Positions 34,250 through 42,650 of a DNA stretch of 64,000 bases are shown piece after piece. The translations under genes were made by a program, and so were the position numbers. Source of the DNA: a candidate division Hyd24-12 bacterium UBA6080 (GTDB lineage: Bacteria; Fermentibacterota; Fermentibacteria; Fermentibacterales; JCC-6). The notes below the pieces were generated by a model. That model was not told where the DNA came from. It did not search any database and was given only the letters and a program-made list of their open reading frames with translations. How positions within the stretch are numbered: position 1 is the first letter of the stretch; the number at the start of each line of letters is the position of its first letter. The DNA is taken from contig DIXM01000001.1 of assembly GCA_002436025.1 (NCBI GenBank), positions 62,001 through 126,000 of the forward strand, given 5' to 3'.

Positions 34250-35242
34250 TTAACTCCTCAGTTCCCGAACCCTGGCCGCGAGGGTCGAAAGAAATGCCTT
34301 CACCCCCGCTCCGGTGGCTGAGCTGAGGGCAATGGCTCCTTCAGGGAGGGTTCTGAGAAGGGATTCGAGTTGATCGGGAGGTATAAGGTCGGCTTTGGAA
34401 AGGACGATAAGCGACTGGGTGTCCTGGAAACCTCCATACTCAAGCAATTCGGCCTGAAGCGCAGAAAGCTGCATGGACGGTGTAAGCTCGAGGTCGGGTG
34501 AAACAACGAAGACAAGCAGCCTGTTGCGCTCGGCATGGCGCAGGAACCGGAAACCGAGGCCGATCCCCCGGGCGGCGCCCTGGATCAGTCCTGGAAGGTC
34601 AGCAATGACAAAGCTCTCGCCGGTGCCCGTTTTCACAACGCCCAGTGCCGGATGAAGGGTTGTGAAGGGGTAGTCACCAACCTTTGGTCTGGCTGAGCTG
34701 ACCACCCTGACAAGTGTCGATTTCCCCGCATTCGGAAAGCCCACGAGGCCTGCATCGGCCATCAGCTTCAGTTCCAGACGAAGCTGGATCTCTCTGCCGG
34801 GGCTTCCCTTGGTGAATTGTCTGGGGGTCTGGTTCCTCGATGTGGCAAAGACGGAGTTGCCGCGGCCGTGTGCGCCGCCCTTCACAACAAGAAACTTCTC
34901 GCCGTCGTCGGTGAGGTCTGCCAGAAGGTTTCCGGTCAGATTGTCGTAGATCTGTGTTCCCGGAGGTATCCTGAGGACAAGGTGCTTTCCGGCAGCGCCC
35001 GTACAATCCGACGAGCCGCCCTGTTCTCCGTCTTCAGCGCGGAACAGGGTGCCTCCCACAAAATCCGCAAGCGTGGAGAGCTTGCGGTCAACCAGAAGGT
35101 AGACGCTTCCGCCGTTACCGCCGTTACCTCCCGAAGGGCCTCCCTTGGGTGTGAGGGCTTCCCTGCGGAACGCTACGAGACCATCTCCACCCTTGCCGGA
35201 ACGGACAAGAATGACAACCCTGTCTATGAATCTGCCGTCCAA
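34250..35242 (-). CDS. obg: GTPase Obg/CgtA
   Basis: Ribosome-assembly and stress GTPase. The N-terminal Obg fold is glycine rich (GGPSGGNGGNGGSVYLLVD, GGAHGRGNSVF), then a G domain with GFPNAGKST near residue 167, DLPGLI as G3 and SKAD as G4. 330 residues, no C-terminal OCT domain. The start is TTG at 35242 with a GGGGGG tract five bases upstream. It lies 18 bases downstream of the TPR gene, and its stop lies just before dprA. Confidence 0.95.
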   Translation of the reverse strand: MDGRFIDRVVILVRSGKGGDGLVAFRREALTPKGGPSGGNGGNGGSVYLLVDRKLSTLADFVGGTLFRAEDGEQGGSSDCTGAAGKHLVLRIPPGTQIYDNLTGNLLADLTDDGEKFLVVKGGAHGRGNSVFATSRNQTPRQFTKGSPGREIQLRLELKLMADAGLVGFPNAGKSTLVRVVSSARPKVGDYPFTTLHPALGVVKTGTGESFVIADLPGLIQGAARGIGLGFRFLRHAERNRLLVFVVSPDLELTPSMQLSALQAELLEYGGFQDTQSLIVLSKADLIPPDQLESLLRTLPEGAIALSSATGAGVKAFLSTLAARVRELRS

Positions 35243-35260
35243 GGGACCCCCCGGGCAGGG

Positions 35261-36826
35261 TTACTGGGAGTAACGCTGAACCCTGTCTATTTTCTCCTCG
35301 CAGAGGCTGATGGCGTTCCGCGCGGCAGTAACCATGCTCTGGGCCTGACCCGCCCTGTAGCCGGTTACCTGGTTGAGTGAGCCGATCGCCGCGTTGAGCT
35401 CGGTGATGGCGGCTTCCCAGGTTGGGATGTTCGAGGCCACCAGTTCCGAAACCTGAGCTTTGTTCACACCGCTCTGGTAGTAGAAGGAGCCCACCATGTA
35501 GTTGGCGGTGGGATCACCGGGGTAGGCGTTCTGGAGTCTGTTGAAAACGCCCTGCATCGAAGACCTTTGACCACTGTCGCGATAGACGGTGGCAAGCAGC
35601 AGGTAGGCCTGCCGGCTGCCGCTTGTGCTGATGATGCCCTCGAGCCTTGTGACGGCGGAGGATGCCCTTCCCGCCCTTGCCTCGAGCTGGGCTGCATACA
35701 GCGCGGTTTGTTCATCGTAGTCGTGTTCGAGCACGATGACGACGTTGTCAGCTGCGGCGCCGAACGCCCCTGTCTCCTCCTGGGCCCTTGCGAGCCTCAT
35801 GCGGATGTTGTCCCAGTCGGGCCGGGCCTGAAGGATGGCCTCCATGTGCGGGATGGCCTCGGTGTAATTGCCGATCTGGGCGTAGAGCAGGCCAAGGGCG
35901 TACCTTGCCTGAAGGTTCTGGGGGTTGGCGGCGAGTGCCGACTCGAAGCTGGACAGCGCCTGGTCTACCATTCCCATCGAATTGTAAGCGGAAGCCAGAC
36001 CGGCGTAGGCTGGAGCGTTGTCGGGGTTGGCTTCGATGGCCAGTTCGAAGTAATCCTTCGCGCTCTCGTACTGCTGGCGTCTCAGGGCGATATTGCCAAG
36101 GCCGGTCAGAGCGTCGGGGTTCATGGGTTCCTGCGCGATTATCGCGCTCAGGATCGTCTCGGCCCGGTCAACGGAATCCACAGCGCTCCTGAGGTAGATA
36201 TCGGCAAGATCGAGCCTTGCCTGAAGGTGGTTGGGGTCGACCTCGAGAACCTGTTTGTAGGTCATGATCGCCATCGGCCAGTTCTCGGTGCTTGCGTGGT
36301 ACATCGCCATGTTGAGGGTCTCGTCCACCCTGCCGCCGATCTGACCGCTGATGGCTTCAACGATGGACTGGGCCAGGGCCTGAACGGGGCCGGTGTTCTT
36401 CTGAACCATTGACGGCGCCGGGCTGATCGTGTTGCCACTGGCAACCACCATGATCGTCCAGATCACCTGGTAGTCGGTACCGCCAGTGGGGGCCACGAAG
36501 CCGAAAATGACGAGGTCCGCGCCCATTGCGGTTCCCGCTGTGGGAACGAACTCGGGGGGAACCCCGTACCTGAAGCCAGAGGGGTCGAAGCCGGCATCTT
36601 CAAAGGCGCTGTTGAGGTCTCTGTCGGAAACCACGCTATAGGCGGCGTTATCCTCAAGGGCGGAGCGGATGGAATCGTGAAGCTTCTCGCTTATCCAGCG
36701 GGAGTTGTCGTCGCTGTTCCCGAACGGGATGATACCCACCGTTGAGCTGCCGTCGGTTCCACTTGCTACAGCAGTGGAACAAGCCGTGACCAGGAAGAAA
36801 ACCATAACCGCGGTAAGCCTTGTCAT
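35261..36826 (-). CDS. Secreted TPR protein
   Basis: 521 residues. The signal peptide ends near AVASG with a possible Cys (TACST) that does not form a good lipobox. Residues about 30-165 form an alpha/beta region (STVGIIPFGNSDDNSRWISEKLHDSI) resembling the FlgO/CsgG-type periplasmic domain that precedes TPRs in such proteins. Five or more TPRs follow (NMAMYHASTENWPMAIMTY, ALRRQQYESAKDYFELAIEANPDNAP, SFESALAANPQNLQARYALGLLYAQIGNYTEA). Probably a periplasmic or outer-membrane-associated scaffold. ATGA overlap with pgeF. Confidence 0.7.
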   Translation of the reverse strand: MTRLTAVMVFFLVTACSTAVASGTDGSSTVGIIPFGNSDDNSRWISEKLHDSIRSALEDNAAYSVVSDRDLNSAFEDAGFDPSGFRYGVPPEFVPTAGTAMGADLVIFGFVAPTGGTDYQVIWTIMVVASGNTISPAPSMVQKNTGPVQALAQSIVEAISGQIGGRVDETLNMAMYHASTENWPMAIMTYKQVLEVDPNHLQARLDLADIYLRSAVDSVDRAETILSAIIAQEPMNPDALTGLGNIALRRQQYESAKDYFELAIEANPDNAPAYAGLASAYNSMGMVDQALSSFESALAANPQNLQARYALGLLYAQIGNYTEAIPHMEAILQARPDWDNIRMRLARAQEETGAFGAAADNVVIVLEHDYDEQTALYAAQLEARAGRASSAVTRLEGIISTSGSRQAYLLLATVYRDSGQRSSMQGVFNRLQNAYPGDPTANYMVGSFYYQSGVNKAQVSELVASNIPTWEAAITELNAAIGSLNQVTGYRAGQAQSMVTAARNAISLCEEKIDRVQRYSQ

Positions 36827-37488
36827 GCCGGACTCCCTTCGAAGGTGAAGTGATCGTAAGGTTTGACTGGAACAGATGGGGTAATATCGTGTCCGAGAGC
36901 CTTCGGCGCAAGCCAGAAACGGTTTCTAAGCGTGGTGCCGTTCCTGCGGTGGCTGTGAAAACCGGCGCCGCAAAGGGTGCAGATATCAATTGTGAACACT
37001 TTCTCGCGATCAGTAAAGTAGGAAGCAACCGCCTCTTTGAGATCAAGTCTTCCGGGAAGGCGCCCGGTTTTTCCGGGCCCGATGGTTTCCGACACCATCG
37101 AACGCACATTCTCGCCAACGGTATAGCATTCACCGCAGATGCACGGCCCGAGTACAACCGTCCTGGGCGGGCCGCCCCCCGCTTCCAGAAGGGCGTCCAG
37201 AACCCCGGCCGCAAGTCCCCGCCAGCCTGCGTGGGCACAACCCACCATCCCGTCCCACACTGCGAACACGGGAAGGCAGTCCGCGGTCAGCACACCGGGG
37301 AAAAGAGTTCCGTTCCGGGGAAGGATCATTCCGTCTGCGGGCGCGGACGGCTCGGGGGGATCAAGGATGACTGCGCCGTGGACCTGGCTGAGAAAAAGTG
37401 CTTCAGGCGGAACTTCCCGGGGTGAAGAGTCCACACCGGTCATGAAGACCGCCAGTTCTGTTCCGGGTATCGCCGCAATCCTCGTCAT
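36823..37488 (-). CDS. pgeF: Polyphenol oxidase / purine nucleoside phosphorylase family (PgeF, YfiH)
   Basis: 221 residues with the metal-site motifs of the YfiH/PgeF family: LSQVHG, GVLTADCLP, CAHAGWRG and CTLCGAGFHSHRR, giving the expected Cys and two His ligands. E. coli YfiH hydrolyses mis-incorporated UDP-N-acetylmuramyl peptides (PgeF), and the family also has adenosine-deaminase/phosphorylase activity; which one applies here cannot be told from sequence. The start and stop both overlap neighbours as ATGA. Confidence 0.9.
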   Translation of the reverse strand: MTRIAAIPGTELAVFMTGVDSSPREVPPEALFLSQVHGAVILDPPEPSAPADGMILPRNGTLFPGVLTADCLPVFAVWDGMVGCAHAGWRGLAAGVLDALLEAGGGPPRTVVLGPCICGECYTVGENVRSMVSETIGPGKTGRLPGRLDLKEAVASYFTDREKVFTIDICTLCGAGFHSHRRNGTTLRNRFWLAPKALGHDITPSVPVKPYDHFTFEGSPA

Positions 37489-39365
37489 GCATTCGCCTCC
37501 GCACCTGATACACCACCGGAACCAGCATGTTCCCCCGCGAAGGTGTACGCCTCTTCAAGAGAGGCCCTGCAAAACGGCGGCAGACTTGCCATAAGGGTCT
37601 TGCCGTAGCCGGCCCGAAGAAGCTTCTCGTCCAGAAGAACAAGGACCCCCCTGTCACCGGAGGATCGTATCAAACGGCCCGCGCCCTGTCTCAGCCTTAT
37701 GGCTGCAATGGGCAGCATCAGAGACATGAACGAGTTCTCGCCACGGGCATCGATCGAGGCGATCCTCGCTCGCATGAGCGGATGTCCGGGAGATGGAAAG
37801 GGTATCCTGTCGATCACGAGCCCCTGAAGAAGGTCTCCCGCAAGGTCGATCCCCTCCCAGAAGCTTCTTGTTCCCAGAATGACTGCGCCGGGGTCTTTCC
37901 TGAAACTCTCCAGTATTGCCGAACGGGGCATCTGCCCCTGTGCCAGGACCCTGACCCCGGGGACCGGATCGTTCCGGGAGGCTTCGAGGGTAAGTTCAAG
38001 GTTCCTGTAGCTGGTGAAGAGCACCATTGTCCTGCCGCCAAGTATCCGCGCAAGCTCCGAGGCGACTCTCCAGGCCGTGGCAGCCAGTGACTGATGGTCA
38101 TCCCGGGATGGAAGAGCCTCGGGGATGGCCAGCATGGCCTGGTCGGGGTAGTTGAAAGGGCTTGGGAACACTTCACCGAAGAATTCCGAGGGAACGCCAA
38201 GCCGTCGTGAGAAATACGAGAAATCACCCGCCACAGACAGCGTGGCACTGGTAAGAACGGCGCTGGAAAAGGCATCCCAGACCAGTGTGGAAAGTTCGGG
38301 ACCAGGCTCGAGCGGAACACCCTTCAGAACCCTTTGTCTGCCGGCTTCCTCCGTGAAGACACACCAGTCCGACCCCTCGAGTTCGGCTATCCGGCGGGCC
38401 GCCTCCCCTATTGCCGCCGCTGCCTGGCCTCCCCCAATCGTGTCGTCCCTTCCGGAAAGGCCTTCCTTCAGCACGTCGCAAAAACCCATCAAAGCGTCCA
38501 ACTCGGGAAGCATCTGCGACAGCGGGTACTCGGCGTCGTCCGCGGTCTTCCCGGTGAGCAGTGTGATCACCGCTGCAGCGGAACGAACCGCACCCAGAAG
38601 CCCTTCCTTCCGCCCGGGCTCAAGGCCGCTCTGAATAATGGCGTCTATCACCGGGTCCAGCATGGGCACCGAAAGCACTACTCCAAGACACTCCCCCGCT
38701 GCGTCCGCGAGTTGGTGTGCCTCGTCCACCACCAGCAGTCCGGCTTCGGGTATCAGGTCTCCCGAGGCAAGGCCGCAGAGCAGAAGGTGGTGGTTAAGGA
38801 CCATGATCGAAGCCTTTCTGGCGGCGTTCCTGGCCTTGTAGTAAAAACACTGGGAAAAGCAGCCGCACTGGGTCCCGAGACAATCCAGGCCATCGCAGGA
38901 GAGCTTGGGCCTGAGCCCCGCCGGTATCTCCCTTGGGGCGTTTCCCATGTCCCCGTCCCGTGTGTCACGGACCCAGGTCTGAAGCCAGCCCTGCGCCTCG
39001 CCGCCGGACAGCGACCATTTCCTGAGGCAGAGGTAGTTGCTCCGGCCTTTGAGCAGCGCGGCGTCGACGTGAGCGCCCACCATTCGGCCCACGGCCGGTA
39101 TGTCCTTGTGAAGGAGCTGGTCCTGAAGTGCGATGGTTGCCGTGGAAACAACGCACTTCCTGCCGGAGAGAACCGCTGGAAGAAGGTAGGCGATGCTTTT
39201 TCCAACTCCGGTCCCCGCCTCGAGCATGGCCACCCCGCCCCACTCCAGGGTTTCTGCAACCCTGACGGCCATCTCGACCTGCGACTGCCTGTGTACGAAA
39301 CCCGGTACCGCCTGCGCTGCTGCGGGTCCGCTGAAGGCCGCGGTTACCCCTTCGGTCAGGTTCAA
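37485..39365 (-). CDS. DinG/XPD-type ATP-dependent helicase
   Basis: 626 residues of superfamily 2 with an iron-sulphur domain. Walker A EAGTGVGKS near 48, the Cys set near residues 110-170 (YLCLRK, SCDGLDC, QCGCFSQC), DEAH as Walker B, and the terminal motif GAGRLIRSSGDRG. DinG unwinds DNA and R-loops 5' to 3' in replication-conflict repair. The start is TTG at 39365, overlapping recJ's stop as TTGA. It sits in a DNA-maintenance run with recJ, not next to dinG-typical SOS genes, and no LexA-like box is obvious. Confidence 0.87.
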   Translation of the reverse strand: MNLTEGVTAAFSGPAAAQAVPGFVHRQSQVEMAVRVAETLEWGGVAMLEAGTGVGKSIAYLLPAVLSGRKCVVSTATIALQDQLLHKDIPAVGRMVGAHVDAALLKGRSNYLCLRKWSLSGGEAQGWLQTWVRDTRDGDMGNAPREIPAGLRPKLSCDGLDCLGTQCGCFSQCFYYKARNAARKASIMVLNHHLLLCGLASGDLIPEAGLLVVDEAHQLADAAGECLGVVLSVPMLDPVIDAIIQSGLEPGRKEGLLGAVRSAAAVITLLTGKTADDAEYPLSQMLPELDALMGFCDVLKEGLSGRDDTIGGGQAAAAIGEAARRIAELEGSDWCVFTEEAGRQRVLKGVPLEPGPELSTLVWDAFSSAVLTSATLSVAGDFSYFSRRLGVPSEFFGEVFPSPFNYPDQAMLAIPEALPSRDDHQSLAATAWRVASELARILGGRTMVLFTSYRNLELTLEASRNDPVPGVRVLAQGQMPRSAILESFRKDPGAVILGTRSFWEGIDLAGDLLQGLVIDRIPFPSPGHPLMRARIASIDARGENSFMSLMLPIAAIRLRQGAGRLIRSSGDRGVLVLLDEKLLRAGYGKTLMASLPPFCRASLEEAYTFAGEHAGSGGVSGAEANA

Positions 39366-41044
39366 GACCCGGGTCCGGCCGAGGGTCTGACGTCCAGCAG
39401 TTCCATCTGGACAGAATCGCTTCCCCGGAAGGAGTCCTCCCGAAGAAGGAATGCCAGGTCGACAGGTCTGTCGAACTCGGCGGAGCGCTTCGCCATGTTG
39501 AACCCGATGGCGTTTCCCGTCACCCCGTCGATCTGGAAGGTCATCTTCAGGTGCTTTCCCCTTCCCACCAGATCCCGTGTGACAAGGAAGGCGTTCCGGG
39601 CGATCCAGACCGGCTCGGGGTTCCCGGGTCCGAAGGGTTCAAGAAGCCTTATGCCCCTCATGGTCTGCATGTTGCACTCGGTTCCCAGAAGCCTTCCATC
39701 AATGTAAAGAAGTGGCTTCATGACCTCCCCCTCCCCCGCGGCTCCGGTTCTCTCCATCATGAAAGACCTGAACGCGTCGAACTTCTCCCTCAGAACGGAA
39801 AGGCCCGCGGCCACACTGTGTCCTCCGCACCTTAAAAGCAGGCCCTCTTGCAGGGCTTCCTGCAGCAGGCCATGGATGGGAACGCCATCAACCGAACGTG
39901 CGCTTCCACGGCCTTCCGCACCGTTGAAGGAAACCAGTACCACCGGTATGGAAAGTTCATCCACCAGCCTGCTCGCCGCGATCCCCAGAACACCCGGATG
40001 CCACGAATCGCTCCCGAGAACCACGCAGGGTCCCTCACCCGCCATCTTTCTCGCTTCGGTGAAGACCCCCGAATCGAGTTCACGCCTTCTGTCGTTACAG
40101 CCTTCCAGTTCACCTGCAAGTATCTGCGCCTCATCCGTATCGACAGTAAGAAGCAGCTTGACGGCAAGGTCGGCATGGCTGACCCTCCCCGCCGAGTTCA
40201 ATCTGGGGCCGATGACGAAGGAAAGGTCCCTGGTGCGGATACGGTCGGATGACAGACCAGCCTTCCGCAGCAGGGCCAGGATGCCCGGTGAGGGCAGGGA
40301 ACGGAGAATTTCCATGCCCCTGCGAAGGATCAGCCTGTTGTCCCCCACAAGGTCCACCACGTCACACGCTGTTCCGATCGCACAAAGGTCGGGCTCGAGT
40401 TCAGGGATGTCGGGACTCCCCAGAAGCTCGGCCACCCCCCTGAGGACAGCAAGGGCCACTCCGGCTCCGGAGAGCCTTCTCCAGGGGGCTCCTGCATCAT
40501 CGGAGAGTTCTGGGTCAACGGTGGCGCAAGCTGCGGGCACGGATGAGCCTGGAAGGTGGTGGTCAGTGATCACCGTTTTCACACCGGCTTCAGCAAGAAG
40601 CAGAACCGGGTCCACGGCGCTTATGCCGCAATCAACGGTCATGAAAAGACCGAAGCCTTCATCGATCGCCTTGCGGACACCGGTTTCACCGATTCCGTAG
40701 CCCTCGTTGAACCGGCACGGGATGTGCCAATCAACCCTGGCGCCCAGAGCCCGGAGAACCCTGACCGAGGTCGCCACTGCTGTGATGCCGTCGGCGTCGA
40801 AGTCTCCGTGGACGAGTATTCCCTCCCCCGCGTGGATGGCGGCTGCCACCGCTGTGGCTGCTTCCTCCGCCCCGGGAAGGCTGCGCCACGGGGAAAGGTT
40901 GTTCCAGCGGGAATCCATGAATGCCCTTGCCTCGGAGGCGTTGAATCCCCTCCGGGCAAGAACCGAGGCAACTGGCGCGGCAACACCTTCGATGCCGTCG
41001 AATGCGGCATCGGCAACTGATCTTGGAACCCATTTGTATTTCAA
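39362..41044 (-). CDS. recJ: Single-stranded DNA exonuclease RecJ
   Basis: 5'-3' exonuclease for mismatch and recombination repair. DHH motifs HGDFDADGITA near 76, TVDCGISA, ITDHHLPG, and DHHA1 with GPRLNSAGRVSHADLAV. About 560 residues. I prefer TTG 41044, because GAGG lies six bases before it and the other start (GTG 41056) sits almost on the RNase P RNA end without a ribosome site. The 5' end of the gene abuts the rnpB 3' end, with no terminator between them. Confidence 0.92.
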   Translation of the reverse strand: MKYKWVPRSVADAAFDGIEGVAAPVASVLARRGFNASEARAFMDSRWNNLSPWRSLPGAEEAATAVAAAIHAGEGILVHGDFDADGITAVATSVRVLRALGARVDWHIPCRFNEGYGIGETGVRKAIDEGFGLFMTVDCGISAVDPVLLLAEAGVKTVITDHHLPGSSVPAACATVDPELSDDAGAPWRRLSGAGVALAVLRGVAELLGSPDIPELEPDLCAIGTACDVVDLVGDNRLILRRGMEILRSLPSPGILALLRKAGLSSDRIRTRDLSFVIGPRLNSAGRVSHADLAVKLLLTVDTDEAQILAGELEGCNDRRRELDSGVFTEARKMAGEGPCVVLGSDSWHPGVLGIAASRLVDELSIPVVLVSFNGAEGRGSARSVDGVPIHGLLQEALQEGLLLRCGGHSVAAGLSVLREKFDAFRSFMMERTGAAGEGEVMKPLLYIDGRLLGTECNMQTMRGIRLLEPFGPGNPEPVWIARNAFLVTRDLVGRGKHLKMTFQIDGVTGNAIGFNMAKRSAEFDRPVDLAFLLREDSFRGSDSVQMELLDVRPSAGPGS

Positions 41045-41059
41045 GACAAACCTCACGGC

Positions 41060-41356
41060 GTTCGGGCCGGGCTGTAAGCCGGGTTCTGTACCGCTTTCGC
41101 GGCGGCGGCCATCCGTCTAAGCGGCCAACCCGGAGGTCAGGGAGGACGGGCAGCCCTCCAGTCCCGACGGGACTTCCCTCTCTATTTGGCCTTGCACCGG
41201 ACGGGGTTTGCCCCTTTTCACTCTCCCCGAGGGGAGCGATCGTCTCTGTGGCACTTTCCGCGCGTTACCGCGCCGGGGGGTTTCCCCCCGCGTCCCGCCC
41301 TGCGGAGCCCGGACTTTCCTCTCCCCAAAGGGAGCGACCGCCCGCCCGGCCCGAAC
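41060..41356 (-). ncRNA. rnpB: RNase P RNA (bacterial class A)
   Basis: Catalytic RNA that trims tRNA 5' ends. On the minus strand the universally conserved 5' element GAGGAAAGTCCGGGC and the 3' element ACAGAACCCGGCTTACA are present. The two P1 arms (GTTCGGGCCGGGC at the 5' end, GCCCGGCCCGAAC at the 3' end) are exact complements, which fixes the ends to a base or two. The length of about 297 is short, with compact helices. It lies directly upstream of recJ and downstream of the zinc-ribbon gene. Confidence 0.93.
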
Positions 41357-41362
41357 GTTCCT

Positions 41363-41391
41363 ATTCTAACTCACCTGCTCCCGGCGAGGGA
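41363..41391 (-). promoter_or_regulatory. Likely rnpB promoter
   Basis: TAGAAT (minus strand, 41363-41368) ends six bases before the RNase P RNA 5' end, the right position for a -10 box. The -35 position (41386-41391) reads TCCCTC and is weak, and falls in the end of the zinc-ribbon gene. Confidence 0.45.
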
Positions 41392-42096
41392 GCTGTCTTC
41401 AGTCCAAACAACGTAACAGCCGCACATCGGGCATACGAACGTGCCGCCGCTTTTTATCTCAACACCGTTCTGTGGGGGGACATTGGTCAGACAGCCGCCG
41501 CAGGCGCCCGCCTTCAGCCCCACCACGATTTCGGCCCTGCCCGTCCCCCGGACCTGTTGATATTTTCTGTAATTCTTGAGATCGATGGATTCGACTGCCC
41601 GCTGCTTCTCGGCCTCGAGTTCCGCAACTTCCGCCTCAAGCTGCTTCCGTTTCTCCAGAAGCAATTCCTGCCGGGTCTCGAAACGTTTCTGGTGTCTTTC
41701 CAGTTCCCGTCCGGCCCTTTCGCTTTCGGCCTGGGCCTCTTCCTCGGCCTCCATGGATTCCAGCAGGAGGGTGTCGATATCGTCTATCTTTCCAAGGGCG
41801 AAATCTATCTGCTTCAGCATTGCCTTGTACTCGTCGTTGGTCTTTATCGACAAAAGCCTTGTTTTGTACTCGGCCACCTTCGTCCGCAGGTCCTGCTGAT
41901 CGGACTTCAGGGAAACCTGCTTCCGGCGGCAGGCTTCAACGGCATCCTCAAACTCCTTGAAGCGCTGCCGGTGCTCCATGATATCCTTCTGATGAACCTG
42001 CAATTCCCTGGGTATCGATTCGAGGTCGGCCAGCACCCGGTCCAGCCTTCTGTCGGTATCCTGAAGAAGCAGCAGCTTCTCTATCCGGTCCTCCAT
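41371..42096 (-). CDS. Coiled-coil protein with C-terminal C4 zinc ribbon
   Basis: 241 residues from ATG 42096, which has a textbook GGAGGTGAG upstream; a longer frame to 42189 crosses a tRNA and a terminator and is rejected. Residues about 5-180 are a long antiparallel coiled coil (SIPRELQVHQKDIMEHRQ, LERHQKRFETRQELLLEKRKQL). A zinc ribbon of the PF02591 kind follows: CGGCLTNVPP and CPMCGCYVVW. Such proteins are widespread and poorly understood; a link to nucleic-acid or cell-division scaffolds has been proposed for relatives. It follows directly after a tRNA terminator. Confidence 0.85.
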   Translation of the reverse strand: MEDRIEKLLLLQDTDRRLDRVLADLESIPRELQVHQKDIMEHRQRFKEFEDAVEACRRKQVSLKSDQQDLRTKVAEYKTRLLSIKTNDEYKAMLKQIDFALGKIDDIDTLLLESMEAEEEAQAESERAGRELERHQKRFETRQELLLEKRKQLEAEVAELEAEKQRAVESIDLKNYRKYQQVRGTGRAEIVVGLKAGACGGCLTNVPPQNGVEIKSGGTFVCPMCGCYVVWTEDSSLAGSR

Positions 42097-42114
42097 CTCA
42101 CCTCCTGCATGCAC

Positions 42115-42143
42115 AAAAAAAGGGGGCACCCGAAGGTGCCCCC
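42115..42143 (-). terminator. Rho-independent terminator after the two minus-strand tRNAs
   Basis: On the minus strand GGGGGCACC, loop TTCG, GGTGCCCCC, followed by seven T. It lies between tRNA-Val and the start region of the zinc-ribbon gene. The arm sequence GGGGCACC is the same as in the terminator after the plus-strand tRNA-Leu. Confidence 0.9.
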
Positions 42144-42153
42144 CAAAGTGGGC

Positions 42154-42229
42154 TGGTGGGCGGGACAGGGCTCGAACCTGCGACCCCAAACGTGTGAAGC
42201 TTGTGCTCTACCAACTGAGCTACCCGCCC
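42154..42229 (-). tRNA. tRNA-Val (CAC)
   Basis: 76 bases. Acceptor GGGCGGG pairs with CCCGCCC, D-arm TAGCTCAGTTGGTAGAGC, anticodon loop TTCACAC (anticodon CAC, reads GTG), and T-loop GGTTCGAGCCC. The 3' CCA is encoded, with discriminator A. One G-T wobble occurs in the anticodon stem. Confidence 0.92.
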
Positions 42230-42240
42230 TTCTTCACTAT

Positions 42241-42317
42241 TGGTGGGCCCACCTGGACTCGAACCAGGGACCAGCCGGTTATGAGCCGGCGGCTCTAGCC
42301 AACTGAGCTATGGGCCC
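42241..42317 (-). tRNA. tRNA with CAT anticodon (Ile2 favoured over elongator Met)
   Basis: 77 bases. Acceptor GGGCCCA pairs with TGGGCCC, D-arm TAGCTCAGTTGGCTAGAGC, anticodon loop CTCATAA, T-loop GGTTCGAGTCC, encoded CCA. The CAT anticodon could be elongator Met or the lysidine-modified isoleucine tRNA. C at positions 4 and 5 of the acceptor stem, recognised by TilS in known cases, favours Ile2. Confidence 0.88.
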
Positions 42318-42328
42318 GTAGGATGGCA

Positions 42329-42357
42329 AATCTATCCGCAAAGGCCCATGCCGTCAA
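42329..42357 (-). promoter_or_regulatory. Promoter of the minus-strand tRNA pair
   Basis: TTGACG at 42357-42352 and TAGATT at 42334-42329 on the minus strand, 17 bases apart, ending about 11 bases before the first tRNA. One base separates its -35 box from that of the plus-strand tRNA-Leu promoter. Confidence 0.62.
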
Positions 42358-42358
42358 G

Positions 42359-42386
42359 TTGCGACAGCACAGTCACCGAGTTAGAT
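42359..42386 (+). promoter_or_regulatory. Promoter of tRNA-Leu
   Basis: TTGCGA at 42359-42364 and TTAGAT at 42381-42386, 16 bases apart; the start would be near 42393, six bases before tRNA-Leu. The -35 boxes of the two tRNA promoters lie back to back, so they cannot both be occupied by polymerase freely. Confidence 0.58.
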
Positions 42387-42398
42387 TTCACCCGCCGG

Positions 42399-42484
42399 GC
42401 CGGAGTGGCGGAACGGCATACGCGGTGGACTCAAAATCCATTGTCCGCAAGGGCATGAGGGTTCAAATCCCTCCTCCGGTACCA
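42399..42484 (+). tRNA. tRNA-Leu (CAA)
   Basis: 86 bases, long variable arm. Acceptor GCCGGAG pairs with CTCCGGT, whose terminal base pair is G-T. Anticodon loop CTCAAAA (anticodon CAA, reads TTG), variable arm around TTGTCCGCAAGGGCAT, T-loop GGTTCAAATCC, encoded CCA. Confidence 0.9.
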
Positions 42485-42489
42485 GAAAA

Positions 42490-42518
42490 GGGGCACCTTA
42501 CGGGGTGCCCCTGCCTTT
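42490..42518 (+). terminator. Rho-independent terminator after tRNA-Leu
   Basis: GGGGCACC, loop of six, GGTGCCCC, then TGCCTTTT. It is the mirror of the terminator on the other tRNA unit. Confidence 0.85.
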
Positions 42519-42650
42519 TCAGAGACCAGCCGGAAACCGACCGAATGGCTGTGGTTCGATTCCCTACGGGCGTACCAGTCATCCCTCCAGTTAAACGATT
42601 CAAGTATCATCTTTGTTACAACGTGTAATGCAAGATGGAGGTGGAATGGG
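42519..42650. repeat. Intergenic stretch holding a lone copy of a 15-base repeat end
   Basis: GGCGTACCAGTCATC at 42569-42583 is identical to the end of the 370-base repeat unit at 43531-43545 and one base different from the end at 46369-46383. Nothing else of the unit is found here. No gene is visible in this stretch; a ribosome site for the next gene lies at its end. Confidence 0.5.

Noticed and set aside
35567..36412. Long plus-strand frame antisense to the TPR protein
   Set aside because: No family resemblance; typical shadow of a G+C-rich coding strand. Same judgement for the long plus frames over the prepilin operon (for example 20101-20859 and 26875-27987).
37139..37594. Plus-strand frame over pgeF and dinG
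   Set aside because: Composition and amino acid content match an antisense shadow; no ribosome site.
41371..42189. Longer start for the zinc-ribbon gene
   Set aside because: The longer frame runs through a terminator and part of tRNA-Val, while ATG 42096 has a perfect ribosome site.
42154..42317. Reading frames across the tRNA genes on both strands
   Set aside because: They are translations of conserved tRNA sequence and carry no coding signal.
42545..42580. Possible third tRNA or tRNA fragment (GGTTCGATTCC followed by a CGTACCA end)
   Set aside because: T-stem pairing fails and no acceptor or anticodon arm is present; better explained as the end of the repeat unit.
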